Source of the DNA: Rhodanobacter thiooxydans
Lineage (GTDB): Bacteria; Pseudomonadota; Gammaproteobacteria; Xanthomonadales; Rhodanobacteraceae
Reading direction: 5' to 3'
DNA length: 64,000 bases
Assembly (NCBI RefSeq): GCF_021545845.1
Contig: NZ_CP088923.1
Coordinates: 248,001-312,000, forward strand
Below are positions 25,140 through 34,129 of this stretch, piece after piece. The notes below the pieces were generated by a model. The model did not search any database, was not told where the DNA came from, and worked only from the letters and a program-made list of their open reading frames with translations. Each line of letters opens with the position of its first letter. Within the stretch, counting starts at the first letter, position 1. The position numbers and the translations under genes were made by a program.

Positions 25140-26033
25140 ATGCGCCCGGACATCTACCTGATCTATCTGCTGCTGCGACTGCTGGCGCTGCTGCCGCTGC
25201 GCATGTTGCATGGCCTGGGTGCCGCCCTGGGCCGGCTGCTGCTGTGGTGCGGCGGCCGCACGGTGCACAACACCGCAGCGAACCTGGCAATCGCGCGCCC
25301 GCAGCTGGATGACAAGGCGCAGGCCGCGCTGCTGCGCGAGGTGCTGGCCGAGAGCGGCAAGTCGGCCTGCGAGATCGTCAAGGTCTGGGGCGCCGGCGCC
25401 GGGCGCGCGCTGGCGCTGGTGCGCGAGGTGCGTGGCGAGGCGCTGCTGGATGCTGCGCTGGCTGCCGGCAAGGGGGTGATCATCGCCGCGCCGCACCTGG
25501 GCTGCTGGGAGCTGCTCAACTACTGGCTGTGTGGCAAGACGCCGATGGCGATCCTGTACCGGCCGCCGCGGATCGCCGCGGTCGAGGGCCTGCTGCGCAA
25601 GGTGCGCGGCGCGCTGGCGCCGGAGCAGGTGCGCGCCGACGGTGCCGGCGTGCGCACGCTGTACAAGCGGCTGGCCGCCGGCGGCACGGTGGGCATCCTG
25701 CCGGACCAGAAGCCACGCGCGGGCGAGGGCCAGATCGCGCCGTTCTTCGGCCGCGAGGCGCTGACCATGGTGCTGCTGCCGCGGCTGGCCGCGCGCACCG
25801 GCGCGACCGTGCTGTATGCGTTCGCCGAGCGGCTGCCGCGTGGCACCGGCTACCGCATCCATCTGTTGCCGGCGCCGCCGGAGCTGACCGACCCCGCGCT
25901 GGAGGTGGCCTGCGCGGCACTCAATCGAGGCGTGCAGGCATGCGTGGAGCTGGCTTTCACGCAGTACCAGTGGCAATACAAGCGCTTTTCTGCCGACGGC
26001 CTGGTCAGCCCGTACGACCGCCAACACGGCTAG
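25140..26033 (+). CDS. LpxL/HtrB-family lysophospholipid or lipid A acyltransferase
   Basis: 297 residues from the ATG at 25140; a GTG at 25119 would add seven residues. An N-terminal hydrophobic helix ([20 protein letters not shown]) anchors it to the inner membrane. The catalytic HxxxxE motif is H119-LGCW-E124, followed by the family motifs [14 protein letters not shown] and PFFGREA. These enzymes transfer acyl chains to lipid A precursors or ornithine lipids at the cytoplasmic face. It is divergent from dtd across the heptamer array. Which lipid it modifies cannot be told from sequence. Confidence 0.9.
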   Translation: MRPDIYLIYLLLRLLALLPLRMLHGLGAALGRLLLWCGGRTVHNTAANLAIARPQLDDKAQAALLREVLAESGKSACEIVKVWGAGAGRALALVREVRGEALLDAALAAGKGVIIAAPHLGCWELLNYWLCGKTPMAILYRPPRIAAVEGLLRKVRGALAPEQVRADGAGVRTLYKRLAAGGTVGILPDQKPRAGEGQIAPFFGREALTMVLLPRLAARTGATVLYAFAERLPRGTGYRIHLLPAPPELTDPALEVACAALNRGVQACVELAFTQYQWQYKRFSADGLVSPYDRQHG

Positions 26034-26083
26034 CCGTGCATCGGACTGGCGCTCCGGCGCCGCGCCAGGCTGCGCGGCGCCGC

Positions 26084-26830
26084 TCATACCGACAACGTGC
26101 GACCGCCGTCCACGCGGATGATCTGCCCGGTGACGTACCGCGCATCGCGCAGCAGCCACAGCACGGTGCCGGCGACGTCGTCCGGCGTGCCGGCGTGCTG
26201 CAGCGGCGTGCGTGCCAGCATCGCCTGCTGGTCGGCGTAGGGCTTGCTGTCGCTGGGCCACAGCACCGCACCGGGCGCCACGCCGTTGACGCGCACCTCG
26301 GGCGCCAGTTCCAGCGCCAGCGAGCGGGTCATCGCAGCCAGCGCGGCCTTCGCCATGCAGTACACCGCGTGTTCCGCCAGCGGCCGTTCGGCGTAGATGT
26401 CGACCATGTTGACGATGCCGCCACGCGCTTCGCGCAGCGCCGGGATCGCCGCCTGGCTGAGGAAGAACGGCGCCTGCGCGTTGGAGGCAAACAGCGCGTT
26501 CCACTGTTGCGGCGTCGTCGTGCCGAGCGGGGTGGGAAAGAACGCCGAGGCGTTGTTGACCAGTGCGTCGAGCCGGCCGTAGTGCGCCAGTAATTGTTCG
26601 ATCAGCGCCGGCAGGGCCGGCAGCTCGGCCAGTTCGGCCTGCAGCAGCAGGGTGCTGCCGCCGCGTTGCCGCTCCAGTTCGTCAGCCAGCGCGCGGGCGT
26701 CGTCGACGGAATGGCGGTAGTGCAGCGCCAGGTCGTAGCCGGCCGCATGCAGCGTGCGTGCGGTCACCGCGCCGACACGGCGACCGGCGCCGGTGATCAG
26801 CGCAACGGGACGATCGCGGCGTGGCGACAT
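26084..26830 (-). CDS. Pteridine reductase (FolM-like short-chain dehydrogenase)
   Basis: 248 residues. The Rossmann motif is [12 protein letters not shown], with the double arginine that marks NADPH-dependent pteridine reductases. [14 protein letters not shown] carries the NNAS motif, YCMAKAAL has the catalytic Tyr and Lys, and the C-terminus is [17 protein letters not shown]. It would reduce dihydrobiopterin or dihydrofolate/monapterin-type pterins. It is convergent with the acyltransferase gene and upstream of nothing obvious in an operon. Confidence 0.88.
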   Translation of the reverse strand: MSPRRDRPVALITGAGRRVGAVTARTLHAAGYDLALHYRHSVDDARALADELERQRGGSTLLLQAELAELPALPALIEQLLAHYGRLDALVNNASAFFPTPLGTTTPQQWNALFASNAQAPFFLSQAAIPALREARGGIVNMVDIYAERPLAEHAVYCMAKAALAAMTRSLALELAPEVRVNGVAPGAVLWPSDSKPYADQQAMLARTPLQHAGTPDDVAGTVLWLLRDARYVTGQIIRVDGGRTLSV

Positions 26831-26903
26831 GTGCTGGCTCCGGCAGGGATGCAGCGCACAGCTTGCCGCAAAGCGGCGGCGACGTCATGAGTCGTCGCCG
26901 CCG

Positions 26904-27668
26904 TCATGGTGTTTTCGGCTTGCGCGGTCGGCGGGTTGCCTTGCGCGCGGCAGCGGCCAGCGTGCGTGCAGCGCCGGTCACGGCCTTGCCGGCCAGCCGG
27001 TCCGTCGCGCGGCGCGTGGGCGTTGCCATTGCCGTGGGTTGTGGGCCGCTGCTGTCGGCGGTGTCTTCCACCGCGATCTCCCCTTCGAACAGTTCGATTG
27101 CGGTGCCGGCGACTTGCCCGGTGTCGTAGTAGGCATACGCGCCGACGCCCAGCGCGCCGATCAGCGGCAGCCAGCGCGAGACGCCCTTGCCGAGTGTGCG
27201 CCCGGTCAACTTGATGCCGACCTGTTTCGCTATGCGTTCGAGCACGGTGTAGGACATGCGCCGGAACAGCAGCCGGTCGCCCATGCGCACCACCAGGTCG
27301 CGGAATGCCTGCGCCGCGGTGTGGCGGAACAGGCACCACATCATCTGCTCGCGCCCGAGGCTGGCGTGGCGGCCGTAGGCGGCGGCGATGTCGCTGACCA
27401 TCTGCGCCTGGATCTTCCAGATCGCGATCATTTCCGGCAGCAAGGTCAGCCAGCCCAGCGGCCCCGGCGGCAGCGCCAGCGAGCCGGCGGCGAGCGCGGC
27501 GCGCTGGGCCGCGCGGCTGGCCAGCCGGCGGGCCTCGCTGGCGGGGTCCGGGGTGTTGCCGATCCTGCTGTCGGGCACCTGGCTGACGAAATCCAGGATC
27601 GCCTCGGCGATCCGGCCGTGGTCGGCCGGCGCGATGACAGCGGGTACCTGCTGGCTGCGCTGGGTCAT
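26904..27668 (-). CDS. EcsC family protein
   Basis: 254 residues. The EcsC pattern is visible as PPGPLGWLTLLPEMIAIWKI, AAYGRHASLGREQMMWCLFR and a glycine-rich hydrophobic stretch RWLPLIGALGVGAYAYYDTG near residues 165-185. The C-terminal 50 residues are basic and alanine-rich. EcsC proteins are peripheral or membrane proteins linked to ABC exporters in Bacillus, with no defined biochemical role in proteobacteria. It is divergent from the TonB-dependent receptor, separated by the AT-rich palindrome region. Confidence 0.8.
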   Translation of the reverse strand: MTQRSQQVPAVIAPADHGRIAEAILDFVSQVPDSRIGNTPDPASEARRLASRAAQRAALAAGSLALPPGPLGWLTLLPEMIAIWKIQAQMVSDIAAAYGRHASLGREQMMWCLFRHTAAQAFRDLVVRMGDRLLFRRMSYTVLERIAKQVGIKLTGRTLGKGVSRWLPLIGALGVGAYAYYDTGQVAGTAIELFEGEIAVEDTADSSGPQPTAMATPTRRATDRLAGKAVTGAARTLAAAARKATRRPRKPKTP

Positions 27669-27797
27669 GCGTGGCTCCGTGGGACGTTGCCGGTCGCGAC
27701 ATGCGTCCTTGCAGTCTAGAGACGTTGCATGAAGCGGGGATCAATGATTTCGCCGGAAGGCATGACTTCTGGCGCAGGCCGGGCGGAAAATTTATCA

Positions 27798-27815
27798 GTA
27801 ATGTTATAACATTAC
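27798..27815. promoter_or_regulatory. Zur-box-like 18-bp perfect palindrome
   Basis: GTAATGTTATAACATTAC is fully self-complementary and stands out in GC-rich DNA, 39 bp before the receptor start codon. Its core ATGTTATAACAT matches what I recall of proteobacterial Zur operators. The regulator is therefore a hypothesis. Confidence 0.55.
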
Positions 27816-27853
27816 AAAATAAGCGCCCTCATCTACCTCTGCCGGAATTGCCG

Positions 27854-30034
27854 ATGAAACCTTCCCTGCTTGCCGTGAGTCTTGCCGTTGCCCTGGGTAC
27901 AAGCATCGCGCATGCCGCCGACACGGCGCCGGCAATGGCTGCCCCCGCCGTCACTGCGATCGGGGGCGGTCCGATCGACGACGGCAGCCGCAACAAGCAG
28001 CCGGTCGAGGTGCAGAATCTGGGCGAAATCTCGGTTTCCGGCGCGCTCGACCAGGCACGCAACGCGCTGTCGCCGGATACCGGAAGCAGCCAGTACGTGA
28101 TCGACCACAAGGCGATCGCACGGCTGCCGCTCGGCGCGTCCACGCCGCTGAATCAGGTGCTGCTGCAGGCGCCCGGCGTGGTGCAGGACTCCTATGGCGG
28201 CGTGCATGTGCGCGGCGACCACGCGAACCTGCAGTACCGCATCAACGGCGTGATCATTCCCGAGTCGATCGGCGGCTTCGGCCAAAGTCTGGACGCGCGC
28301 ACGATCGACAGCGTGAAACTGCTCGACGGCGCGCTGCCGGCGCAGTACGGCCTGCGCACGGCGGCGGTGGTCGACATCACCACGAAGAGCGGCCACGACC
28401 TCGGCAACGGTGGCAGCGTCGGCCTCACCGGCGGCAGTAACGGCACGCTCAACCCGAACGCGTCGGTGTGGGGCAGCAACGATCGCTGGAGCTGGTTCTT
28501 CACCGGCAACTACATGAAGAACGACGCCGGCATCGAGAATCCCACGCCGAGCAAAAAGCCGATCCACGACCACACCAACCAGGTGAAGGGCTTCGGCGAC
28601 ATCAGCTACCTGATCGACAACGACACCCGCCTGAGCTTCCTGTTCGGCGTCGCCAACAACCGCTACCAGATTCCCAACAACCCCGGGCAGGTACCCGCCT
28701 TCGGCTACCACGACACGGTCGATTTCAACTCCGCCGACCTCGACGGACGCCAGCGCGAGAACACCCGCTTCGGCGTGCTGGCGCTGCAGGGCAAGCTGGG
28801 CGCGACCGACTACCAGGTGTCGGTGGGCCAGCGCTACAGCAGCCTCGCCTATGCGCCGGACCGGATCGGCGAGCTGATGTTCAACGGGGTCGCCTCCGAC
28901 GTCAGCCGCAGCAACCGCGCCAGCACCCTGCAGGCCGACTTCGCCACCCCGCTGGGCGACCGCCACACGTTGCGCTACGGCGTCTACGGCAGCTTCGAGC
29001 GTGCGGTCAGTGGCAACGACGCATGGGTGTTCCCCGCCGACGCCGACGGCAACCAGACCAGCACCATGCCGATCAATATCCTCGACGGCAGCCGCCTCGT
29101 CGCGAAGACCTGGTCGGCCTACGTGCAGGACGAATGGGGCATCGGCGAGGACTGGACGCTGAACTACGGCCTGCGCGGCGACCGCTACCAGCTGGTGCGC
29201 GCGGAGAGCCAGCTGAGCCCGCGCCTGGGCCTGGTCTGGCAGGCCACCGGCAGCACCACCGTGCACGCCGGCTATTCGCGCTACTTCACTCCGCCGGCGA
29301 CCGAGATGATCGCGAGCAGCAACATCGCGAAGTTCGAAGGCACCACCAACGCGGTGGCGGACAGCGGCAACAACACGCCACTGGCCGAGCGCTCGGACTA
29401 CTTCGACGTCGGCGTCTCGCAGAACATCGGTTCGGCCTGGACCGTGGGCGTGGACGCCTACTACCGCAAGGTGCAGCGCCTGCAGGACGAGGGCCAGTTC
29501 GGCTCCGCGCTGGTCTACTCCACCTTCAACTACGCCGCCGGCCGGGTGAAGGGCCTGGAATTCACCGTCAACTACGAGCAGGGGCCGCTGTCGGCGTACT
29601 TCAATGCATCGCTGGGCAAGGCGATCGGCAAGCGCATCATCACCAGCCAGTACAACTTCGCGCCGGACGACCTGGCCTGGGTCAACCGCCACTGGATCTT
29701 CCTCGACCACGACCAGAAGCTCACCTCGTCCGGCGGCGTCAGCTATGCGCTGGACGCCACCACCCGGGTCGGCGCCGACTACCTGTTCGGCAGCGGCCTG
29801 CGCAAGGACGGCGCGGTGCCGAACGGTGCGTCGCTGCCGGCGTACTTCCAGCTCAACCTCAACGTCGCGCACGACTTCGCCTTCGATCGCTTCGGCAAGC
29901 TGCACGCGCAGCTGGCCTTGATCAACGCGCTGGACCGCACCTATGAACTGCGCGACGGCAGCGGCATCGGCGTCGGCGCACCGCAGTTCGGCCCGCGCCG
30001 CGGCGTATACCTGAGCCTGCAGAAGGATTTCTGA
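27854..30034 (+). CDS. TonB-dependent outer-membrane receptor, possibly zinc-regulated
   Basis: 726 residues from the ATG at 27854; an upstream in-frame start has no support. A signal peptide (MKPSLLAVSLAVALGTSIAH, then A) is followed by a short linker, a plug domain (LNQVLLQAPGVVQDSYGGVH, RTIDSVKLLDGALPAQYG) and a 22-strand barrel ending in LQKDF. No TonB-box sequence is obvious beyond GEISVSG near residue 55. Such receptors import metal complexes, siderophores or vitamins with TonB energy. The palindrome upstream points to Zur control and so to a ZnuD-like zinc uptake role. I do not see a His-rich cluster, so the substrate is uncertain. Confidence 0.88.
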   Translation: MKPSLLAVSLAVALGTSIAHAADTAPAMAAPAVTAIGGGPIDDGSRNKQPVEVQNLGEISVSGALDQARNALSPDTGSSQYVIDHKAIARLPLGASTPLNQVLLQAPGVVQDSYGGVHVRGDHANLQYRINGVIIPESIGGFGQSLDARTIDSVKLLDGALPAQYGLRTAAVVDITTKSGHDLGNGGSVGLTGGSNGTLNPNASVWGSNDRWSWFFTGNYMKNDAGIENPTPSKKPIHDHTNQVKGFGDISYLIDNDTRLSFLFGVANNRYQIPNNPGQVPAFGYHDTVDFNSADLDGRQRENTRFGVLALQGKLGATDYQVSVGQRYSSLAYAPDRIGELMFNGVASDVSRSNRASTLQADFATPLGDRHTLRYGVYGSFERAVSGNDAWVFPADADGNQTSTMPINILDGSRLVAKTWSAYVQDEWGIGEDWTLNYGLRGDRYQLVRAESQLSPRLGLVWQATGSTTVHAGYSRYFTPPATEMIASSNIAKFEGTTNAVADSGNNTPLAERSDYFDVGVSQNIGSAWTVGVDAYYRKVQRLQDEGQFGSALVYSTFNYAAGRVKGLEFTVNYEQGPLSAYFNASLGKAIGKRIITSQYNFAPDDLAWVNRHWIFLDHDQKLTSSGGVSYALDATTRVGADYLFGSGLRKDGAVPNGASLPAYFQLNLNVAHDFAFDRFGKLHAQLALINALDRTYELRDGSGIGVGAPQFGPRRGVYLSLQKDF

Positions 30035-30124
30035 GGGACGGGAATAGGGAATGGGGAATAGGAACGGCAAGAGCGGCGAGTGGCGTCCCCAGCCCTTGAG
30101 TCGCAACCCTGAACTTGCAACGGC

Positions 30125-30191
30125 GTAGGGCGGGCACTGCCCGCCAGCTTTTGATCTTGCAACGCACCGCGGCGGGCAGTGCCCGCCCTAC
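30125..30191. repeat. REP-like inverted repeat (BIME)
   Basis: Two 21-bp arms, 30125-30145 and 30171-30191, are perfectly complementary around a 25-nt loop. The arms begin GTAGGGCGGGCACTGCCCGC and each contains its own small palindrome (GGGCACTGCCC). This is the GTAGG-type extragenic palindrome frequent in Xanthomonadales. It may also stop transcription downstream of the receptor. Confidence 0.8.
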
Positions 30192-30256
30192 AATTGCAGG
30201 CTGTGAGCTGCGGCCCATCCGCTATGCTTGCCGCGTTTTCATGACCGGCAACCGCC

Positions 30257-31450
30257 ATGCCCTCCCGCCTCCCCGAACCCAGCGCCGACGAGCGCGCCCA
30301 TTCCGACCGCCTGCTGCAGCTGCTGCGCGAGCAGATCGTCTCGCACGGGCCGATGCCGTTCTCGCAGTACATGGAGCGCTGCCTGTACGCGCCGGGACTG
30401 GGCTACTACAGCGCCGGGCGCACCAAGTTCGGCGCGGCCGGCGACTTTGTCACCGCACCGGAACTGGGTGAGCTGTTCGCCGGCTGCGTAGTCAACGCGG
30501 TGCAGCCGGTGCTGGCGATGCTGGGCGAGCAGGCGGATTTTCTCGAACTGGGCGGCGGCAGCGGTGCATTTGCCGAGGAGGCGCTGAAGGCGCTGGCGGC
30601 TGGCGGCACGCTGCCGCGGCAGTATCTGATCCTGGAGCCCAGCGCCGACCTGCGCGAACGCCAGCGCGAACGCCTCGTCGCGAAGCTGCCGGGTGAACTG
30701 CATGCCCGCGTGCAGTGGCTGGACCGTCCGCCCGAACAGGACTGGCGCGGGGTGCTGTTCGCCAACGAAGTGGTCGACGCGTTGCCGGCCACCCGCTTCG
30801 CGATGCGCCAGGGCGAGGTATACGAGGAGTACGTGGCGCTGGACGGCGAGGGCCGCCTGATCCGCGTCGACCGCCCCGCCGACGCGCTGGTGGCCGGTGC
30901 GGTACGCCATGTCGAGCGCGACCTCGGCGTCGAGTTCGTCGACGGCTACCGCTCGGAAATCCTGCCGCAGCTGCCGTACTGGATCCAGGCGGTGGCCGGC
31001 GCGCTCAGCGCCGGGCTGTTGTTGTTCGTCGACTACGGCTACGTGCGCCGCGAGTACTACCTGCCCGAGCGCGACGACGGCACGTTGATGGCGCATTACC
31101 GCCACCACACGCACAGCGATCCGCTGTACCTGCCCGGGTTGAACGACCTCACTGCCTCGGTCGATTTCACCGCGTTGGCCGAGGCCGGCAACAGCGCCGG
31201 CTTCGGCGTGGCCGGCTACCTGCCGCAGGCCCAGTTCCTGATCGGCGCCGGCTTGCAGCAGGTGTTCGAGCGCGAGCACGCGGCGACTGCCGACGAGCAC
31301 GGCCGCTACCGGCTGGCGCAGCAGGCCAAGCGATTGATGCTGCCCGAGCAGATGGGCGAGCGCTTCCAGGCCATGCTGCTGGCGCGCGGCCTCGACGCGC
31401 TGCCATTGCCGGCCGAACTGCTCGCCGCCGACCAAAGCCGGCGGCTCTGA
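30257..31450 (+). CDS. MidA/NDUFAF7-type SAM-dependent methyltransferase
   Basis: 397 residues. The class I methyltransferase site is FLELGGGSGAFAEEALKAL; the family hallmarks LYAPGLGYYSAGRTKFGAAG, DFVTAPELGELF and LFANEVVDALPATRF are all present, as is LFVDYGYVRREYY. Eukaryotic NDUFAF7 methylates a complex I subunit on arginine; bacterial members are assumed to modify a protein partner that is not known. It is followed after 4 nt by the VanZ-type gene, so the two are probably co-transcribed. Confidence 0.9.
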   Translation: MPSRLPEPSADERAHSDRLLQLLREQIVSHGPMPFSQYMERCLYAPGLGYYSAGRTKFGAAGDFVTAPELGELFAGCVVNAVQPVLAMLGEQADFLELGGGSGAFAEEALKALAAGGTLPRQYLILEPSADLRERQRERLVAKLPGELHARVQWLDRPPEQDWRGVLFANEVVDALPATRFAMRQGEVYEEYVALDGEGRLIRVDRPADALVAGAVRHVERDLGVEFVDGYRSEILPQLPYWIQAVAGALSAGLLLFVDYGYVRREYYLPERDDGTLMAHYRHHTHSDPLYLPGLNDLTASVDFTALAEAGNSAGFGVAGYLPQAQFLIGAGLQQVFEREHAATADEHGRYRLAQQAKRLMLPEQMGERFQAMLLARGLDALPLPAELLAADQSRRL

Positions 31451-31454
31451 CGCC

Positions 31455-31865
31455 ATGGACGTCCAGACGTCCACCCCGCTGCGCTGGCATCGCGCCTGGG
31501 TCACCCTGGGCGGTGCGATCATGCTGTGGGTGCTGTGGATGGCGCTGACGCCGGACCCAGGCATCACGCTGGAGTTTCCGTATGGCGACAAGCTGCTGCA
31601 CGCCATCACCTTCACCTGCCTGATGGGCTGGTGGGGCAACGTCTACCGCGCTCGCCGCCCGCGTGGCTGGGCCGCGCTGGGATGCCTGGCCTTCGGCGTG
31701 TTCATCGAGTTCGCGCAGTGGCTGGACCCGCCGCGCGACGCCGATGCGCTGGACGTGCTGGCCGACGGCGTGGGCATCGCCATCGCGCTACTGCTGTTGC
31801 GCACGCCGCTCGCCAGCGTCCTGGCTGGCGTGGAGGCGTGGTCAGTGCGCCGGCGCGGCGGCTGA
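31455..31865 (+). CDS. VanZ family membrane protein
   Basis: 136 residues with about four hydrophobic segments. The motif YGDKLLHAITFTCLMGWW and the later FGVFIEFAQWLDPPRDADAL followed by DVLADGVGIAIALLLL are the VanZ-like pattern. The role in Gram-negatives is unknown. The last 24 bp overlap the convergent sulfatase gene, so transcription of each may affect the other. Confidence 0.85.
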   Translation: MDVQTSTPLRWHRAWVTLGGAIMLWVLWMALTPDPGITLEFPYGDKLLHAITFTCLMGWWGNVYRARRPRGWAALGCLAFGVFIEFAQWLDPPRDADALDVLADGVGIAIALLLLRTPLASVLAGVEAWSVRRRGG

Positions 31866-34079
31866 AGCGGCCGCTGCCGGTGCCGCGGTCGAGCCGGCCG
31901 GCGCGAGCGCCGAACTGGCTGCGGCAGGCACCGCGGACGCTGCTGCCGGCAGCGGCTCCACTGCCGTCGCGTCGGTCGGCCGGCGCACCAGCTGGCCGCG
32001 CTTGAACAGCTCGCTGGCGACCTGGTAGTAGGCCACCGTCTGCGCAATCTCCTCCTCGTCCTGCGGCTGCAGCGGCACCGCGTCGTCGGTGGCGTAGTCC
32101 GGCTTCATCTGCTCCAGCTTGCGGCCGGGTTCCAGCACGGTGAGCACGTCGCGGTGCAGGTAGCCGAGCTTCTCGTAGGTGGCCGGGAACGCGCGTTCGC
32201 GGCCAGGTTCGAGCTGGAACAGGTCGTAGCCGAAGAAGCGCGAGCGGTAGCTGAAGTTGAGCAGGCCGAGCAGGGTCGGCGCGATGTCGACCTGGCCCAT
32301 CAGGCGGTCCACCCGCCGCGGCGCGACGTGCTTCGGCGCGTAGATCCACAGCGGCACGTGATAGCGGTTCACCGGCACGCTGGTCTTGCCCGCGCTGGAG
32401 GCGCAATGGTCGGCGGTGATCACGAACACGGTGTCGTCGAAGTACGGCTTCTGGCGCGCGCGCCGGATGAAGTCGCCGATCGCCCAGTCGGTGTACGCCA
32501 CCGCACCCTGGCGGGTGCCATTGGCCTGCTTCACGCGGCCTTCCGGGAAGGTGTACGGGCGGTGGTTGGAGGTGGTCATGACGTGCAGGAAGAACGGTTT
32601 TCCTTCCGCATGGATCTGGTCCATCTGGCCCATCGCCAGCGTGTACAGGTCTTCGTCGGCCACGCCCCACACGTTCTCGCTGTGGATGGTGGCGCTCTTG
32701 GGGATGTCGCGCCGGTCGACCGCGCGGTAGCCGTTGTGGCCGAAGAAATAGTTCATGTTGTCGAACTCGCCGTAGCCGCCGTAGACGAAGTCCGACTGGT
32801 AGCCGCGGTCGTTGAACACGCTGGCCAGCGAGAACAGGTTCTCGTTGTTGCGCTCCTTCAGCAGCGAATCGCCGGGCGTGGGCGGCACCGACAGCGCCAG
32901 CGCCTCCAGCCCGCGCACGGTACGCGTGCCGTTGGCATACAGCTGGTCGAAGAACAGGCTCTGGTCGACCAGCGAGTCGAGGTACGGCGTGAGGTGGTTC
33001 GGGTTGCCGAAGGTGCCCAGGTAGTCGCCGGACAGGCTCTCCACGCTGATCAGCACCACGTTGAGGCGCTGCTCCGGACCGACCCGGCGGATCGCGCGGG
33101 TGAGGTCGCGCGGGTCGTCGCTGACGTAGCTGGCCTCGGACGTCTTCAACATCTCGCGCACGCGGCGGAATGCCTCGTCGTCCGGCAGCGTGCGGTAGAA
33201 CTTCGCGTAGTCGAGGTGGCTGCTGCGGAACGCGTTGAAGAACTGGTAGATGCCGTTGCCGGCCAGCTCGTTGACGTAGTTGTTGTCGACGCGGTCCTTC
33301 ATGCCACCGTTCACCGCGGCCACCGAGATCACCGTCAGCACCAGCCACAGCAGCGCCACCTTGCTGCGCTGCCAGAAGCGGCTGCCGTCGTCGCGCACGC
33401 GCAGCGCGCGCCGGCCGAGCGCAAACAGCACCAGCGTGATCGCCGCCAGCAGCGCCAGCCACAGGCCGATCGGGTAGGACTCGCGGATGTTGCCGATCAC
33501 CTCGGTGGTGTAGACGAGGTAGTCCACCGCGATGAAGTTGAAGCGCACGCTGAACTCGTTCCAGAACACCAGCTCGGACGCCGCCACGAACAGCAGCCCG
33601 TACAGCAGCAGCAGGGCGAAGCCGTACAGCACCCACTGGCCGGCACGCGAGGTGTAGGTGAACGCGGTCAGCGGCAGTATGAACAGGAACGGCAGCAGCG
33701 CCGGCCAGGTGGTCTTGAGTGTGGCGTGGTACATCAGGTGCAGCGCGACCAGGCCGAGCGCACAGGTCAGCAGCAGCGCGACGGCAGACAACAGCCAGCG
33801 CCACAGTCCGGACAGGCGCCCGGATCGCGTCGGCACGATCCACAGCAACAGCACCAGCGGCCATGCCACATAGACGCAGGTGACCAGGTCGTAGCCCAGC
33901 CCCACGCCGAACGCGTACAGCAGGTTCGGCGGCGTGTGCGGCACCTCGCTGCCGGATATCACCAGCAGCACCACGCGGGTGGCAAGCGAGATGAGCAGGA
34001 AGGTGACTACCAGCCACCACAACGGGCGGAAACGCTGACGCAAGGGAGAGGTCGGGGTGAACGCGCTCGGCACGGGCAA
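31842..34079 (-). CDS. LTA-synthase-like sulfatase/phosphotransferase membrane protein
   Basis: 745 residues. Five transmembrane helices occupy residues about 20-250. The periplasmic alkaline-phosphatase-fold domain follows: metal ligand E347 (LISVESLSGDYLG), nucleophile threonine in NGTRTVRGLEAL (T387 or T385), FVITADHCASSAGK and NRYHVPLWIYAPK. Enzymes of this group (LtaS, MdoB, EptA relatives) move phosphoglycerol or phosphoethanolamine onto cell-envelope glycans. In a Gram-negative host a periplasmic glucan or lipid acceptor is likely. The last 45 residues are an alanine/proline tail, possibly a low-complexity extension. It is convergent with VanZ. Confidence 0.88.
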   Translation of the reverse strand: MPVPSAFTPTSPLRQRFRPLWWLVVTFLLISLATRVVLLVISGSEVPHTPPNLLYAFGVGLGYDLVTCVYVAWPLVLLLWIVPTRSGRLSGLWRWLLSAVALLLTCALGLVALHLMYHATLKTTWPALLPFLFILPLTAFTYTSRAGQWVLYGFALLLLYGLLFVAASELVFWNEFSVRFNFIAVDYLVYTTEVIGNIRESYPIGLWLALLAAITLVLFALGRRALRVRDDGSRFWQRSKVALLWLVLTVISVAAVNGGMKDRVDNNYVNELAGNGIYQFFNAFRSSHLDYAKFYRTLPDDEAFRRVREMLKTSEASYVSDDPRDLTRAIRRVGPEQRLNVVLISVESLSGDYLGTFGNPNHLTPYLDSLVDQSLFFDQLYANGTRTVRGLEALALSVPPTPGDSLLKERNNENLFSLASVFNDRGYQSDFVYGGYGEFDNMNYFFGHNGYRAVDRRDIPKSATIHSENVWGVADEDLYTLAMGQMDQIHAEGKPFFLHVMTTSNHRPYTFPEGRVKQANGTRQGAVAYTDWAIGDFIRRARQKPYFDDTVFVITADHCASSAGKTSVPVNRYHVPLWIYAPKHVAPRRVDRLMGQVDIAPTLLGLLNFSYRSRFFGYDLFQLEPGRERAFPATYEKLGYLHRDVLTVLEPGRKLEQMKPDYATDDAVPLQPQDEEEIAQTVAYYQVASELFKRGQLVRRPTDATAVEPLPAAASAVPAAASSALAPAGSTAAPAAAASAAAPAH

Positions 34080-34129
34080 CTCCAGAAAGGGGATCGACGG
34101 GTGCCCGGGCGGGCGTTGTCATACGGGCT

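Noticed and set aside
27833..30106. A 757-residue leftward ORF antisense to the TonB receptor
   Set aside because: Composition typical of a high-GC shadow frame; the receptor frame is complete with signal peptide and terminal Phe.
30239..31639. A 466-residue leftward ORF antisense to the MidA-like gene
   Set aside because: A shadow frame; the rightward frame has the full SAM-binding site.
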